From Labrys sp. WJW (GTDB lineage: Bacteria; Pseudomonadota; Alphaproteobacteria; Rhizobiales; Labraceae), in NCBI RefSeq assembly GCF_001676615.1, contig NZ_LYXZ01000004.1, positions 1 to 64,000 of the forward strand: 64,000 bases of DNA. The letters are read 5' to 3'. Shown piece by piece: positions 1 to 9,194 of this stretch. Each line of letters begins with the position of its first letter. The first letter of the stretch is position 1. The position numbers were made by a program, and so were the translations under genes. Under the pieces are notes generated by a model, which saw nothing but the letters and a program-made list of their open reading frames with translations, searched no databases and was not told where the DNA came from.

Positions 1-1
1 C

Positions 2-1150
2 ATCCAGGGTGAGGGCGAGGCCGCAGCGCCCGCCGCTGCCGCTCCGGCCCCGCAGCCTGCCGCTGCTCCCGCCGCGGCCCCGGCCGTTGCGGCTCCCGCC
101 GTGGCACAGTCGGCTCCGGCTCCGGTCGAGGCCCATGATGCGTCCGGCGAGATCCCGGCCGGCACGGAATTCGTCACCCAGACGGTCCGCGAAGCGCTGC
201 GCGACGCCATGGCGGAGGAAATGCGCCTCGACGCCAATGTCTTCGTCATCGGCGAAGAAGTGGCCGAGTACCAGGGTGCCTACAAGATCACCCAGGGCCT
301 GCTGCAGGAATTCGGGGCGCGCCGCGTCGTCGATACGCCGATCACCGAACACGGCTTCGCCGGCATCGCCACCGGCGCTGCGATGACGGGCCTGCGCCCG
401 GTCGTGGAGTTCATGACCTTCAACTTCGCCATGCAGGCGATCGACCACATCATCAATTCAGCCGCAAAGACGCTCTATATGTCCGGCGGCCAGATGGGCT
501 GCCCGATCGTGTTCCGTGGCCCCAACGGCGCCGCTGCCCGCGTGGGCGCTCAGCACAGCCAGGACTATGGTTCCTGGTACTCGCACGTTCCCGGCCTCAA
601 GGTGGTGGCGCCCTATTCGGCCGCCGATGCCAAGGGTCTGCTCAAGGCCGCCATTCGCGACCCCAATCCGGTGATCTTCCTCGAGAACGAGATTCTCTAC
701 GGCCACAGCCATCCCGTGCCCAAGCTCGACGACTTCGTGCTGCCGATCGGCAAGGCCAAGGTGGTCAAGCCCGGCAAGGACGTGACGCTGGTCGCCTGGT
801 CGATCGGCATGACCTATGCGCTCAAGGCTGCCGAAGCCCTGGCAGGCGAGGGGATCGACGTCGAGATCATCGACATGCGTTCGCTGCGCCCGCTCGACAC
901 CGATACGGTGATCGCCTCGGTGCAGAAGACGGGCCGCTGCGTAGTGGTCGAGGAAGGCTGGCAGCAATCGGGCGTGGGTTCGGAAATCGCCGCCCGCGTC
1001 AACGAGCAGGCCTTCGACTATCTCGATGCACCGGTCTCGCGCGTTTCGGGCAAGGACGTACCGATGCCCTATGCCGCCAACCTCGAAAAGCTCGCTTTGC
1101 CGAGCGTGGCCGAAGTCGTCGGGGCGGCCAAAGCCGTCCTCTATCGCTGA
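2..1150 (+). CDS. pdhB: Pyruvate dehydrogenase E1 component, beta subunit (5' end outside window)
   Basis: This is the beta half of the thiamine-diphosphate E1 enzyme that decarboxylates pyruvate and passes the acetyl group to lipoyl-E2. The open frame runs from the window edge with no start, so the gene is truncated at its 5' end; 382 residues are visible. The first ~55 are an Ala/Pro-rich linker of the kind that joins a lipoyl domain to a catalytic domain, and alphaproteobacterial PdhB often carries an N-terminal lipoyl domain, so one probably lies just upstream. The transketolase-like core follows ([17 protein letters not shown], then [16 protein letters not shown]) and the C-terminal domain ends at LYR. 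Ten bases separate its stop from pdhC. Confidence 0.96.
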   Translation: MQGEGEAAAPAAAAPAPQPAAAPAAAPAVAAPAVAQSAPAPVEAHDASGEIPAGTEFVTQTVREALRDAMAEEMRLDANVFVIGEEVAEYQGAYKITQGLLQEFGARRVVDTPITEHGFAGIATGAAMTGLRPVVEFMTFNFAMQAIDHIINSAAKTLYMSGGQMGCPIVFRGPNGAAARVGAQHSQDYGSWYSHVPGLKVVAPYSAADAKGLLKAAIRDPNPVIFLENEILYGHSHPVPKLDDFVLPIGKAKVVKPGKDVTLVAWSIGMTYALKAAEALAGEGIDVEIIDMRSLRPLDTDTVIASVQKTGRCVVVEEGWQQSGVGSEIAARVNEQAFDYLDAPVSRVSGKDVPMPYAANLEKLALPSVAEVVGAAKAVLYR

Positions 1151-1160
1151 GGAGTTGCCG

Positions 1161-2537
1161 ATGCCCGTGAATGTATTGATGCCGGCTCTGTCTCCCACGA
1201 TGGAGAAGGGCAACCTGGCCAAATGGCTGAAGAAGGAAGGCGACACCATCAAGTCCGGTGACGTGCTGGCAGAGATCGAGACCGACAAGGCGACGATGGA
1301 AGTCGAGGCCGTCGACGAGGGCGTGCTGGCCAAGATCGTGGTGCCCGAAGGCACGGCCGATGTGCCGGTCAACGAACTCATCGCCGTGATCGCCGGTGAG
1401 GGCGAGGATGCCAAGGCGGTTGCTGCCGCTGGCGCCGCTCCGGCTCCCAAGGCTGCTGCCGCTGCTGCTCCGGCTCCCGCTTCCGCTGCTTCGAGCACTC
1501 CTGCTCCGGCTGTGCCAGCCGCCGCCCCTGCGCCGGCCGCTCCCGCTTCGGTGCCGGCAGCTGTTCCGTCCCAGGCCGGTGCGCGGATCTTCGCTTCGCC
1601 TTTGGCCAAGCGTCTTGCCAAGGAGGCAGGCCTCGACCTCGGCGCCATCCAGGGCTCCGGCCCGCATGGCCGCATCGTCGAGAAGGATGTGAAGGCCGCC
1701 ATCGCCGGCGGTGGCGCCAAGGCGACGCCCGCTGCTGCACCGGCCCAGGCCGCGGCGGCTCCCCAGGCGGCACCCGCGCCGGCTGCGCCGGCCGGTGCAT
1801 CCGACGAGACCACCAAGAAGCTGTTTGCGCCCGGTTCCTTCGAGGAGATCCCGCATGACGGCATGCGCAAGACCATTGCGCGCCGCCTGACGGAAGCCAA
1901 ATCGACCATCCCGCATTTCTACCTGACGGTGGAAGTCGAGATCGATGCCCTGCTGGCCCTGCGCGAGCAGATCAACCATGGTGCGCCACTGACCAAGGAA
2001 GGCAAGCCCGCCTTCAAGGTCTCGGTGAACGACATGGTGATCAAGGCCTATGCGCTGGCGCTCAAGGCCGTGCCGGATGCCAATGTCTCCTGGACCGATG
2101 GCGCCATGCTCAAGCACAAGCATGCCGATGTCGGCGTTGCCGTCTCCATACCTGGCGGACTGATCACGCCGATCATCCGCGCCGCGGAGAGCAAGACGCT
2201 GTCGGCTATCTCCAATGAGATGAAGGACCTGGCCGCCCGGGCAAAGAGCCGCAAGCTCAAGCCCGAGGAATATCAGGGCGGCACCGGCTCGGTCTCCAAT
2301 CTCGGCATGTTCGGGGTGAAGTCGTTCGCGGCCATCGTCAATCCGCCGCACGCCACCATCCTGGCGGTCGGTGCCGGCATCAAGCAGCCGGTGGTGCAGG
2401 GTGGCGAGGTCAAGGTGGCGACCATCATGTCGCTGACGCTTTCCACCGACCATCGCGCCGTCGATGGCGCATTGGGCGCCGAACTGATGCAGGCCTTCAA
2501 GGGCTATATCGAAAAGCCCATGGGGATGCTGGTTTGA
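1161..2537 (+). CDS. pdhC: Dihydrolipoamide acetyltransferase, PDH E2 component
   Basis: E2 core of the pyruvate dehydrogenase complex; it transfers the acetyl group from lipoyl-lysine to CoA. The 458 residues show an N-terminal lipoyl domain with the lipoylated lysine at about K43 ([10 protein letters not shown]), an Ala/Pro linker, a peripheral-subunit-binding domain near residues 143-181 ([16 protein letters not shown]), a second Ala/Pro linker, and the acyltransferase domain with the catalytic DHRAVDG motif (His about 431). The ATG follows a GGAG ten bases after pdhB stops; a longer in-frame extension upstream only shadows pdhB. The last bases overlap the TTG start of the next gene. Confidence 0.97.
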   Translation: MPVNVLMPALSPTMEKGNLAKWLKKEGDTIKSGDVLAEIETDKATMEVEAVDEGVLAKIVVPEGTADVPVNELIAVIAGEGEDAKAVAAAGAAPAPKAAAAAAPAPASAASSTPAPAVPAAAPAPAAPASVPAAVPSQAGARIFASPLAKRLAKEAGLDLGAIQGSGPHGRIVEKDVKAAIAGGGAKATPAAAPAQAAAAPQAAPAPAAPAGASDETTKKLFAPGSFEEIPHDGMRKTIARRLTEAKSTIPHFYLTVEVEIDALLALREQINHGAPLTKEGKPAFKVSVNDMVIKAYALALKAVPDANVSWTDGAMLKHKHADVGVAVSIPGGLITPIIRAAESKTLSAISNEMKDLAARAKSRKLKPEEYQGGTGSVSNLGMFGVKSFAAIVNPPHATILAVGAGIKQPVVQGGEVKVATIMSLTLSTDHRAVDGALGAELMQAFKGYIEKPMGMLV

Positions 2538-3085
2538 GCGGCAGGGCCGCAGGACGGGTTTGGGCACCAGGTATCGCAATCCTGGCGCTGGCGGCAGGCC
2601 TCGGGGGCTGCAACACCCCGGGCCTGGTCGAAAAACCTGTCGTTGCAGCCCCGCCCAAGCCTGAACCAACCATGGATCAGGCACGAGAAATCGCTATGTC
2701 CGGCATCGCTTCCATCGGTGAGGGCTATCGCGTCACGCTTGACGCGGACGGCTCGGGCCGGGCTTGGCGGGACGGGGTTCCCGGCGTGGTCCCGGTGGCC
2801 TGGAGCGTGCTGGATTCGAGCAAGACCACGCTTGATCGCCCGTCGGCTTCCGGCCAGCCTGCCGCCGCGCCGGCGATCGATCCCGCCACCGGACAGCCGC
2901 TCTCCCAGCAGGGGACGGGCAAGCCCGTGATCTGCGTGGAGCTGCCGCGGACCCTCAATATCGCGACGGGGTATTACAAATGCGCCTTCGCCCGCGATTG
3001 GAAGACCCAGCCCCGGACCTCGCCGGCGGGGGCAGCCCCGGCCGCGACGACCCCAACGGCGGCGCCTGCCGCCAATGCAGGCTAG
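2534..3085 (+). CDS. Small predicted lipoprotein between PDH E2 and E3 genes
   Basis: A 183-residue protein of unknown function. The N-terminus has a basic stretch, a hydrophobic core ([12 protein letters not shown]) and a cysteine in a lipobox-like LGGC at about residues 23-26, so I infer a lipoprotein. The middle is soluble, with two later cysteines (VICVELP and YYKCAF), and the C-terminus is Ala/Pro/Thr-rich and probably disordered. The start is TTG, overlapping the pdhC stop by four bases; no ATG lies near, so the start is tentative. It sits inside the pdh operon, 84 bases before lpdA, but nothing in the sequence ties it to PDH function. I do not recognise the family. Confidence 0.7.
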   Translation: MSGRAAGRVWAPGIAILALAAGLGGCNTPGLVEKPVVAAPPKPEPTMDQAREIAMSGIASIGEGYRVTLDADGSGRAWRDGVPGVVPVAWSVLDSSKTTLDRPSASGQPAAAPAIDPATGQPLSQQGTGKPVICVELPRTLNIATGYYKCAFARDWKTQPRTSPAGAAPAATTPTAAPAANAG

Positions 3086-3169
3086 CAATCGGACGATCTG
3101 AGACCTGATTTCCGACCCGGTGCCGAGACGACGAGCGTTTCCGGCGCCAGGCCCAAGAGGAGACCCCAA

Positions 3170-4609
3170 ATGAGTTCCTACGACGTCATCGTGATCGGCT
3201 CAGGCCCCGGCGGTTACGTCACCGCCATTCGTTCCGCGCAGCTCGGCCTGAAGACGGCCGTGGTGGAGCGCGAGCATCTGGGCGGTATCTGTCTCAATTG
3301 GGGCTGCATCCCGACCAAGGCACTGCTGCGCTCGGCCGAGGTGCTGCACAATTCCCAGCACGCCAAGGATTTCGGCCTGGTGCTCAGCGGCTCGATCAGC
3401 GCCGATGTCGGCGCGGTGGTCAAGCGCTCGCGCGGCGTTTCCGCCCAGCTGGCCACCGGCGTCGGCTTCCTGTTGAAGAAGAACAAGGTCGATGTGATCT
3501 GGGGCGAGGCCGAGATCACCAAGCCGGGCGAGATCGTGGTCAAGGCCTCGACCAAGTCGGTGCAAGGGGCAGCGATCCCGGCGCCGAAGGGCGCGCAGGG
3601 CCCCGGGACCTACCAGGCCAAGAACATCATCGTCGCCACTGGCGCCCGCCCGCGCGTGCTGCCCGGCCTGGAGCCGGACAAGAAGCTGATCTGGACCTAT
3701 TTCGACGCGATGGTGCCGCCGGACATGCCCAAGTCGCTGATCGTGGTCGGCTCGGGTGCCATCGGCATCGAATTCGCCTCCTTCTATCGCACCCTCGGTG
3801 CCGAGGTGACGGTGGTCGAGGTGCTGCCGCAGATCCTGCCGGTCGAGGATGAGGAAATCGCCGCCCATGCGCGCAAGCGCTTCGAGAAGGCCGGCATGAA
3901 GATCCTCTCCAACGCCAAAGTGACCAAGGTCGAAAAGACCGCCAATTCGGTCAAGGCGACGGTGGAGACGGCCGACGGTAAGTCCCAGGTGATCGAGGCC
4001 GACCGCATGATCTCGGCTGTCGGCGTGGTCGGCAATATCGAGAATCTCGGCCTGGAGAAGCTCGGCGTGAAGACCGATCGCGGCTGCGTGGTGGTCGACG
4101 GTTTCGGCAAGACCAATGTGCCGGGTCTCTTCGCCATCGGCGACGTTGCCGGCCCGCCGATGCTGGCGCACAAGGCCGAGCATGAGGGCGTGGTCTGCGT
4201 CGAGGCGATCGCCGGCAAGAACCCGCACGCCTTCGAGAAGGACAAGATCCCCGGCTGCACCTATTGCACGCCGCAGATCGCCAGCGTCGGCCTGACCGAG
4301 AAGAAGGCCAAGGAGGCGGGCTATACCGTCAAGGTCGGCCGCTTCCCCTTCATTGGTAACGGCAAGGCCATCGCTCTCGGCGAACCCGAAGGCCTGGTCA
4401 AGACGGTGTTCGACGCCAAGACCGGCCGGCTGCTGGGCGCCCATATGGTCGGTGCTGAGGTGACCGAACTGATCCAGGGCTTCGTGATCGCCATGAACCT
4501 GGAGACCACCGAGGAAGACCTGATGCATGCGGTGTTCCCGCATCCGACCCTGTCGGAAATGATGCATGAGAGCGTCCTGGACGCCTATGGTCGCGCCATC
4601 CATATGTAA
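3170..4609 (+). CDS. lpdA: Dihydrolipoamide dehydrogenase (E3)
   Basis: FAD-dependent E3 subunit that reoxidises dihydrolipoamide on E2 and reduces NAD+. At 479 residues it has family length. Visible are the FAD-binding GSGPGGY at residues 10-16, the redox-active disulfide in GGICLNWGC (Cys41 and Cys46), the NAD-binding [12 protein letters not shown], the second FAD motif [10 protein letters not shown], and the dimer-interface catalytic pair HPTLSE (His458 and Glu463). A GAGGAG-like ribosome site precedes the ATG. It is presumably co-transcribed with pdhB and pdhC. The gap to lipA holds two GC-rich hairpins, described separately. Confidence 0.97.
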   Translation: MSSYDVIVIGSGPGGYVTAIRSAQLGLKTAVVEREHLGGICLNWGCIPTKALLRSAEVLHNSQHAKDFGLVLSGSISADVGAVVKRSRGVSAQLATGVGFLLKKNKVDVIWGEAEITKPGEIVVKASTKSVQGAAIPAPKGAQGPGTYQAKNIIVATGARPRVLPGLEPDKKLIWTYFDAMVPPDMPKSLIVVGSGAIGIEFASFYRTLGAEVTVVEVLPQILPVEDEEIAAHARKRFEKAGMKILSNAKVTKVEKTANSVKATVETADGKSQVIEADRMISAVGVVGNIENLGLEKLGVKTDRGCVVVDGFGKTNVPGLFAIGDVAGPPMLAHKAEHEGVVCVEAIAGKNPHAFEKDKIPGCTYCTPQIASVGLTEKKAKEAGYTVKVGRFPFIGNGKAIALGEPEGLVKTVFDAKTGRLLGAHMVGAEVTELIQGFVIAMNLETTEEDLMHAVFPHPTLSEMMHESVLDAYGRAIHM

Positions 4610-4626
4610 ATTGAGCGCACGACCTG

Positions 4627-4685
4627 CACGCATGCCGGCGAAAAGCAGGCATGCGTGTGGGAGAGGCTAGCCGGGCTTGCCCGGC
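4627..4685 (+). other. Two hairpins in the lpdA-lipA intergenic space
   Basis: The 133-base gap contains a 10-bp perfect stem (CACGCATGCC at 4627-4636 pairing with 4648-4657, 11-base loop) and a compact GCCGGGC/GCCCGGC hairpin at 4670-4685. Neither is followed by a T-run, so they do not look like an intrinsic terminator; transcript processing or attenuation is possible but unproven. Confidence 0.45.
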
Positions 4686-4742
4686 AATGGTGAAGCGCAG
4701 GCTTTCCTGATATATCGGCCTCAATGAAGCGAAAGGCTTGTC

Positions 4743-5705
4743 ATGGCTGTCGTCCTCGATCTCCTCAACAACGACAATCGGCCGCGCCATCCCGAGAAGG
4801 CGCACCGGCCGGATCAGCCCATGCTGCGCAAGCCGGACTGGATCCGCGTCAAGGCACCGGGATCGCCGGGCTGGCGGGATACCCAGGCCATCGTCAAGGA
4901 GAACAAGCTCGTCACCGTCTGCGAGGAAGCGGGCTGCCCCAATATCGGCGAGTGCTGGGACAAGAAGCACGCCACCTTCATGATCATGGGCGACACCTGC
5001 ACGCGGGCCTGCGCCTTCTGCAACGTCAAGACCGGCATGCCCGGGCCGCTCGACCCCATGGAGCCCGAGCATACTGGCATCGCCGTGGCCAAGCTCGGCC
5101 TCAGCCATGTGGTGATCACCTCGGTGGATCGCGACGATCTCAAGGATGGCGGTGCCCAGCATTTCGCCGAGGTGATCAAGGCGATCCGCCACCATTCGCC
5201 CGGCACCACCATCGAGATCCTGACGCCCGACTTCCTGCGCAAGGATGGCGCGCTCGAGATCGTGGTGGCGGCCAAGCCCGACGTGTTCAATCACAATATG
5301 GAAACGGTCGCTTCCAATTACCTCACCGTCCGCCCCGGCGCGCGCTACTTCCATTCGATGCGGCTGCTGCAGCGGGTGAAGGAGCTCGACCCCTCCATCT
5401 TCACCAAGTCAGGCATCATGGTCGGCCTCGGCGAGAAGCGGAACGAGGTGCTGCAGCTGATGGACGATCTGCGCTCGGCCAGTGTGGACTTCATCACCAT
5501 CGGCCAGTATCTGGCGCCATCCCGCAAGCATCATCCGGTGGTGGCCTACATCACGCCGGACGAGTTCAAGAGCTATGAGACGGTGGCCTATACCAAGGGC
5601 TTCCTGATGGTCTCCTCCTCGCCGCTGACACGCTCGTCCCACCATGCGGGCGACGACTTCGCCCGGCTGAAGGCCAATCGGGCAGCCAAGCTCGGTCGGG
5701 CCTAG
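4743..5705 (+). CDS. lipA: Lipoyl synthase, radical SAM
   Basis: Inserts two sulfurs into octanoyl side chains on E2 and other lipoyl domains. The 320-residue protein has both expected clusters: the auxiliary 4Fe-4S site [12 protein letters not shown] (Cys60, 65, 71) and the radical-[11 protein letters not shown] (Cys86, 90, 93), plus the C-terminal [10 protein letters not shown] segment whose serine ligates the auxiliary cluster in characterised LipA. Its position after the PDH genes fits its role of activating E2. Fe-S supply would come from the suf operon elsewhere in the window. Confidence 0.98.
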   Translation: MAVVLDLLNNDNRPRHPEKAHRPDQPMLRKPDWIRVKAPGSPGWRDTQAIVKENKLVTVCEEAGCPNIGECWDKKHATFMIMGDTCTRACAFCNVKTGMPGPLDPMEPEHTGIAVAKLGLSHVVITSVDRDDLKDGGAQHFAEVIKAIRHHSPGTTIEILTPDFLRKDGALEIVVAAKPDVFNHNMETVASNYLTVRPGARYFHSMRLLQRVKELDPSIFTKSGIMVGLGEKRNEVLQLMDDLRSASVDFITIGQYLAPSRKHHPVVAYITPDEFKSYETVAYTKGFLMVSSSPLTRSSHHAGDDFARLKANRAAKLGRA

Positions 5706-5733
5706 GCCTGTCAGCAAGGGGGATCCCGCCTTG

Positions 5734-5757
5734 CGGCTTCGGGCTCTGCCGAAGCCG
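5734..5757 (+). terminator. Possible stem-loop terminator after lipA
   Basis: A 9-bp stem CGGCTTCGG (5734-5742) pairs with 5749-5757 across a 6-base loop, 29 bases after the lipA stop. It lacks a following T-tract, so intrinsic termination is uncertain. Confidence 0.4.
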
Positions 5758-5871
5758 GTCCTGCAGCCTATTGGCTGGTCTAGAGCCGAATGTGCGGATC
5801 GCACGCATCGTTGATGTGCCTGCTCCCGAATTGTGTATTTTTTGTAATGTATTGTTTTTGATAGATTTTCT

Positions 5872-5889
5872 CTGTCAAAAAACTGTCAC
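5872..5889 (+). promoter_or_regulatory. Pho box (PhoB binding site) upstream of alkaline phosphatase
   Basis: Two direct CTGTCA repeats start exactly 11 bases apart (5872-5877 and 5883-5888), separated by an A-run, and the second continues as CTGTCAC. This matches the known PhoB box design of 7-bp direct repeats on one helical face. It lies in an AT-rich stretch 75 bases before the phosphatase ATG, with a weak -10-like AATGTTTTAG about 12 bases downstream of the box. Phosphate-starvation induction is inferred. Confidence 0.8.
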
Positions 5890-5964
5890 GTTCGCTTGAA
5901 AATGTTTTAGCCTTTCCCTCGTCGCGTCGGTCCGACAGGCGCGTTGCAATGCTGGGGGAGGACA

Positions 5965-7521
5965 ATGAAGACATCTTTGAAACGACGAATGGCCGCCGGC
6001 GCTTCGCTGGGCGTCGCCTTGCTCCTGATGGGAGCGACGCATGGCCGGGCCGAGGATGCCAAGGTGATCCAGGCCGACGATCCCTATTTCAAGCAGGCGG
6101 ACGCCACGCTCCAAGCCATTCTCAAGCGGCAGAAGAATACCAACCGGGCCAAGAACGTCATCCTCTTCGTCGGTGACGGCATGGGTTTTTCGACCGTGAC
6201 GGCCGCGCGCATCTTCGAAGGGCAGCAACGCGGGGTGGATGGGGAATCCAACGTGCTGGCCTGGGAAGGCTTTCCCTATCTCGCGGCGTCCAAAACCTAT
6301 TCGGCCGACGCCCAGATCACCGATTCAGCCCCGAGCGCGGTCGCGATGACCACGGGCGTCAAGACCATCAACGATCTGATGGGCCTAAACCACACCGCCA
6401 AGCTCGATTCCTGCGAGGACCAGAAGACCAAGCAGGTCACGACCTTGTGGGAAATGGCGGAGTCGCTGGGCATGTCGACTGGCGCCGTCACCACGGCGCG
6501 TCTGACTCACGCCACCCCCGGGGCGACCTATGCGCATATCGCCAATCGCGATTGGGAGGACGACGGCCTGATGCCGGCCGAGGCGGTGGCGGCCGGCTGC
6601 GCCGACATTGCGCGCCAATTGGTGGAGATGCGCTATGGCGATGGCCTGGAAGTCGCCATGGGCGGCGGCCGCGCCAATTTCATGCCGCTCGGCACGCCTG
6701 ATGTCGAATATGGCGATGCCGCCAAGAAGCAGGGCCGGCGCAAGGACGGCAAGGACCTCACCAAGGCCTGGCTCGACCGCTATGGCGAGAAGGGGGCCTA
6801 TGTCTGGAACAAGGAGCAGTTTGCGGCCATCGATCCGGCCAAGACCGGTCATTTGCTCGGCCTGTTCGAGCCCTCGCACATGCAATATGAGCACGACCGC
6901 CCGAAGGACAAGGCGGGCGAACCTTCCCTCGCCGAAATGGCGGAAAAGAGCATCGACATCCTCTCGCGCAATCCGGAAGGCTATGTGCTCCTGGTCGAGG
7001 GCGGGCGGATCGACCATGCCAGCCATGAGTCCAATGCCTATCGCACGCTTTCCGATGCCGCTGCGATGAACGAGGCAGTCAAGGCGGTGCTGCGCAAGGT
7101 CAACCTCGACGAGACCCTGATCGTGGTCACGGGGGACCACAGCCACACCCTGACGATGGCTGGCTATGCCAAGCGCGGCAATCCGATCCTCGGCATTTCG
7201 GTCGGCGTCGACAACGAGCCGATCTATGGCACCGACGGCAAGACCTACACCACCATCGGCTTCGCCAACGGTCCCGGTGGCTACAAACAGCCCAAGGAAC
7301 GGCCGATGCTGACCTCCGAGGAAACCACCAAGCCCGATTTCGTGCAGCATTCCCTGGTGCCGCTGTCGAGCGAAACCCATGGCGGCGAGGATCTGGGCAT
7401 CTATGCCATCGGGCCCTGGGCCCATCTGTTCCAGGGTACGGTGGAAGAGAACTACACCTTCCACGTCATGAATTTCGCCTCGAAGATCGGCGAAAGGCTG
7501 AAGGCCAAGAGCCAGCAATAG
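5965..7521 (+). CDS. phoA: Periplasmic alkaline phosphatase (PhoA family)
   Basis: Hydrolyses phosphomonoesters in the periplasm to release phosphate. From ATG 5965, preceded by GGGGGAGGA, it encodes 518 residues with a Sec signal peptide (KRR, hydrophobic core, likely cleavage after GRA near residue 29). Metal and catalytic motifs are visible: VGDGMG (Asp71), TDSAPSA with the nucleophilic Ser121, the metal-binding EGGRIDHASH and TGDHSH, and ETHGGEDL near the C-terminus. A TTG 21 bases upstream is a less likely start. The Pho box upstream supports control by PhoB. It interrupts what is usually a lipA to Coq10-like gene neighbourhood. Confidence 0.93.
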   Translation: MKTSLKRRMAAGASLGVALLLMGATHGRAEDAKVIQADDPYFKQADATLQAILKRQKNTNRAKNVILFVGDGMGFSTVTAARIFEGQQRGVDGESNVLAWEGFPYLAASKTYSADAQITDSAPSAVAMTTGVKTINDLMGLNHTAKLDSCEDQKTKQVTTLWEMAESLGMSTGAVTTARLTHATPGATYAHIANRDWEDDGLMPAEAVAAGCADIARQLVEMRYGDGLEVAMGGGRANFMPLGTPDVEYGDAAKKQGRRKDGKDLTKAWLDRYGEKGAYVWNKEQFAAIDPAKTGHLLGLFEPSHMQYEHDRPKDKAGEPSLAEMAEKSIDILSRNPEGYVLLVEGGRIDHASHESNAYRTLSDAAAMNEAVKAVLRKVNLDETLIVVTGDHSHTLTMAGYAKRGNPILGISVGVDNEPIYGTDGKTYTTIGFANGPGGYKQPKERPMLTSEETTKPDFVQHSLVPLSSETHGGEDLGIYAIGPWAHLFQGTVEENYTFHVMNFASKIGERLKAKSQQ

Positions 7522-7552
7522 CAAGGCCGGCGACAGGCGGCCCATGAAAGCG

Positions 7553-7583
7553 CAGCCGGAGGAGCGGTCCTCCGGCTGTCTTC
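7553..7583. terminator. Stem-loop between convergent phoA and MarR-GNAT genes
   Basis: An 11-bp perfect stem, CAGCCGGAGGA (7553-7563) with TCCTCCGGCTG (7568-7578) and a GCGG loop, sits between the two convergent stops. A modest pyrimidine tail TCTTCGTTT follows on the plus strand. It probably terminates phoA and may serve both directions. Confidence 0.6.
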
Positions 7584-7626
7584 GTTTCGCCGGACCCGGC
7601 GCTGCTTTCCGGGGAGCACGGCAAAA

Positions 7627-8565
7627 CTAGGGAGCTCGTTCGAGATCCAGCGTCCAGGTCTGGCCGACGAGGTCCTTGCCGAAGGAATGATGGCGGTTCT
7701 CCGCCACCAGTTCGAAACCCTCGGCCTGATAGATCTTCCTTGCCGCACTCAGGATGTCGTTGGTCCATAGCGTGAGGGAGGCATAGCCGAGGGCCCGGGC
7801 GCGCTCGATGCAGGCGCGCACCAGCCTCCTGCCCAACCCATGCCCGCGGGCGCCGGGATCGACATAGAGCAGGCGCAGCTTGCCGACGGAGGCGCTGTCG
7901 CTCTTCATCAGGAAGATCGAGCCGACGATGCGCCCGTCGAGTTCGGCGATCCAGGCATCCTCGAGCGCCGGATCGAAATTGGCGACAAAATCACCCAGGA
8001 TGGTGGCGACCAGCCCTTCATAGGTCCAGTCCCAGTCATATTCCTGGTGATAGAGCTGGGCCTGGCGATGGGTGATCCAGCCAAGATCCCCAGGCCTGGG
8101 CTTGCGGAGCATGACGGGTTGCGGCGTGCGTTCCTGCACGTCGAGCAGCTTCTTGATCTCCCGCATGGCGCCGACGAGTTGGCCGCGATCTGCCTCTCCG
8201 AGAGGGGTGAGCAGGCTGTCGAGCTGCGCGGTCGTGCCGGCTTCGAGCTCGGCGAAGGCATGGCGTCCGGCGGGAGACAGCGACAGCAGATCGCGGCGGG
8301 CATGAGCGGGGTCGGTACGGCTTTCCACCAACCGGTCGGCCTTCAGGCGCGCGACGATCCGGCTGAGATGCGCCTTGTCCATATCGAGGCGCCGACCGAT
8401 GTCGGCGGCGGTCTGTTCCCCGGCTGTCGCGAGTTCGTAGAGCACGCGCGCCTCCGGCAAGGGGAAGGAACTGGCAGGCATGTGCCGGTCGAGCAGGCGT
8501 AATTTGTGGGTGTAGAAGCGGTTGAAGTCGCGGATAGCGTCGATGACGGACATAGGCGGAGCCAT
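7627..8565 (-). CDS. MarR-type regulator fused to a GNAT acetyltransferase
   Basis: A 312-residue two-domain protein. Residues ~10-145 form a MarR winged helix (TAADIGRRLDMDKAHLSRIVARLKADRLV, then the wing ESRTDPAHARRDLLSLSPAGR). Residues ~155-310 form a GNAT domain with the acetyl-CoA loop RGHGLGRRLV at 240-249 and a late YQAEGFELV motif. Such fusions are known, but ligand and acetyl acceptor are usually unknown. Two ATGs compete: 8565, which lies in the first base of a perfect palindrome, and 8553 (MSVIDAIRDF); neither has a clear ribosome site, so translation may be leaderless. The palindrome suggests autoregulation. Confidence 0.88.
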   Translation of the reverse strand: MAPPMSVIDAIRDFNRFYTHKLRLLDRHMPASSFPLPEARVLYELATAGEQTAADIGRRLDMDKAHLSRIVARLKADRLVESRTDPAHARRDLLSLSPAGRHAFAELEAGTTAQLDSLLTPLGEADRGQLVGAMREIKKLLDVQERTPQPVMLRKPRPGDLGWITHRQAQLYHQEYDWDWTYEGLVATILGDFVANFDPALEDAWIAELDGRIVGSIFLMKSDSASVGKLRLLYVDPGARGHGLGRRLVRACIERARALGYASLTLWTNDILSAARKIYQAEGFELVAENRHHSFGKDLVGQTWTLDLERAP

Positions 8566-8591
8566 TCAATGTTGACTTAGTCAACATTGAA
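8565..8591. promoter_or_regulatory. 27-bp perfect palindrome at the MarR-GNAT start, probable operator
   Basis: Arms of 13 bases (TTCAATGTTGACT, 8565-8577, and its exact complement 8579-8591) flank a single central base at 8578. The core TTGACT-AGTCAA is the kind of site bound by MarR dimers, and it covers the likely start codon and promoter of the MarR-GNAT gene. Autorepression is inferred from position and symmetry. Confidence 0.8.
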
Positions 8592-8711
8592 GTCTGAGGC
8601 CGTTTTGTCAAACGAAATCGCAGCCCGGCTCCGCCCTTCGCGGCCCGAACGCCGCGATTAAACTGTTTTGCCCGCTGGCCGATCCCTATATGAAGGCATC
8701 GGAGTTTGATC

Positions 8712-9182
8712 ATGCCCTCTTTCCGTACCACGCGCCGCGTCAAGCATTCGCCTGCCGACATGTTCGATCTGGTGGCCGATGTCGAAAAATACCCGCTCTT
8801 CGTGCCGCTCTGCTCGGCGCTGCGGGTGCGCAGCCGCCAGCCGCAGGACGATGGTCGGCTCGTCATGGTCGCCGACATGACAGTGGCCTACAAACTGATC
8901 CGTGAGACCTTCGCCAGCCGCGTGACCATGGACAGGGACAAACTGCAGATCCTGGTCGAATATCTCGACGGTCCTTTCAGCCATCTGGAGAACCGCTGGT
9001 CCTTCAAGGATGACGGGGCGGCAGGCTGCGTCGTCGAGTTCTTCATCGACTACAGTTTCCGCTCCCGCACGCTCGGCATGCTGATGGGCGCGATGTTCGA
9101 GGCCGCCTTCCGTCGTTTCGCCGAGGCCTTCGAGAAAAGGGCGGATGTCGTCTATGGCCGCAAGGCAATCGCGGCATCCTAG
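8712..9182 (+). CDS. Coq10/RatA-like START-domain protein, probable ubiquinone-binding
   Basis: A 156-residue SRPBCC-fold protein (RVKHSPADMFDLVADVEKYPLFVPLC near the N-terminus; GPFSHLENRWSF and FFIDYSFRSRTLG later). Databases often name this family 'RatA toxin', but alphaproteobacterial members next to lipA resemble mitochondrial Coq10, which binds ubiquinone and supports respiration; no antitoxin gene is adjacent. ATG 8712 follows GGAG at 8701-8704 with good spacing and is preferred over a TTG six bases earlier. Its 3' end lies 12 bases from the convergent pncC. Confidence 0.88.
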   Translation: MPSFRTTRRVKHSPADMFDLVADVEKYPLFVPLCSALRVRSRQPQDDGRLVMVADMTVAYKLIRETFASRVTMDRDKLQILVEYLDGPFSHLENRWSFKDDGAAGCVVEFFIDYSFRSRTLGMLMGAMFEAAFRRFAEAFEKRADVVYGRKAIAAS

Positions 9183-9194
9183 AGCAAGGCGGGT

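Noticed and set aside
8712..9182. A RatA toxin of a type II toxin-antitoxin system
   Set aside because: The fold matches Coq10/START proteins, the neighbour is lipA-type metabolism, and no antitoxin gene is adjacent. The toxin name is carried over from database labels.
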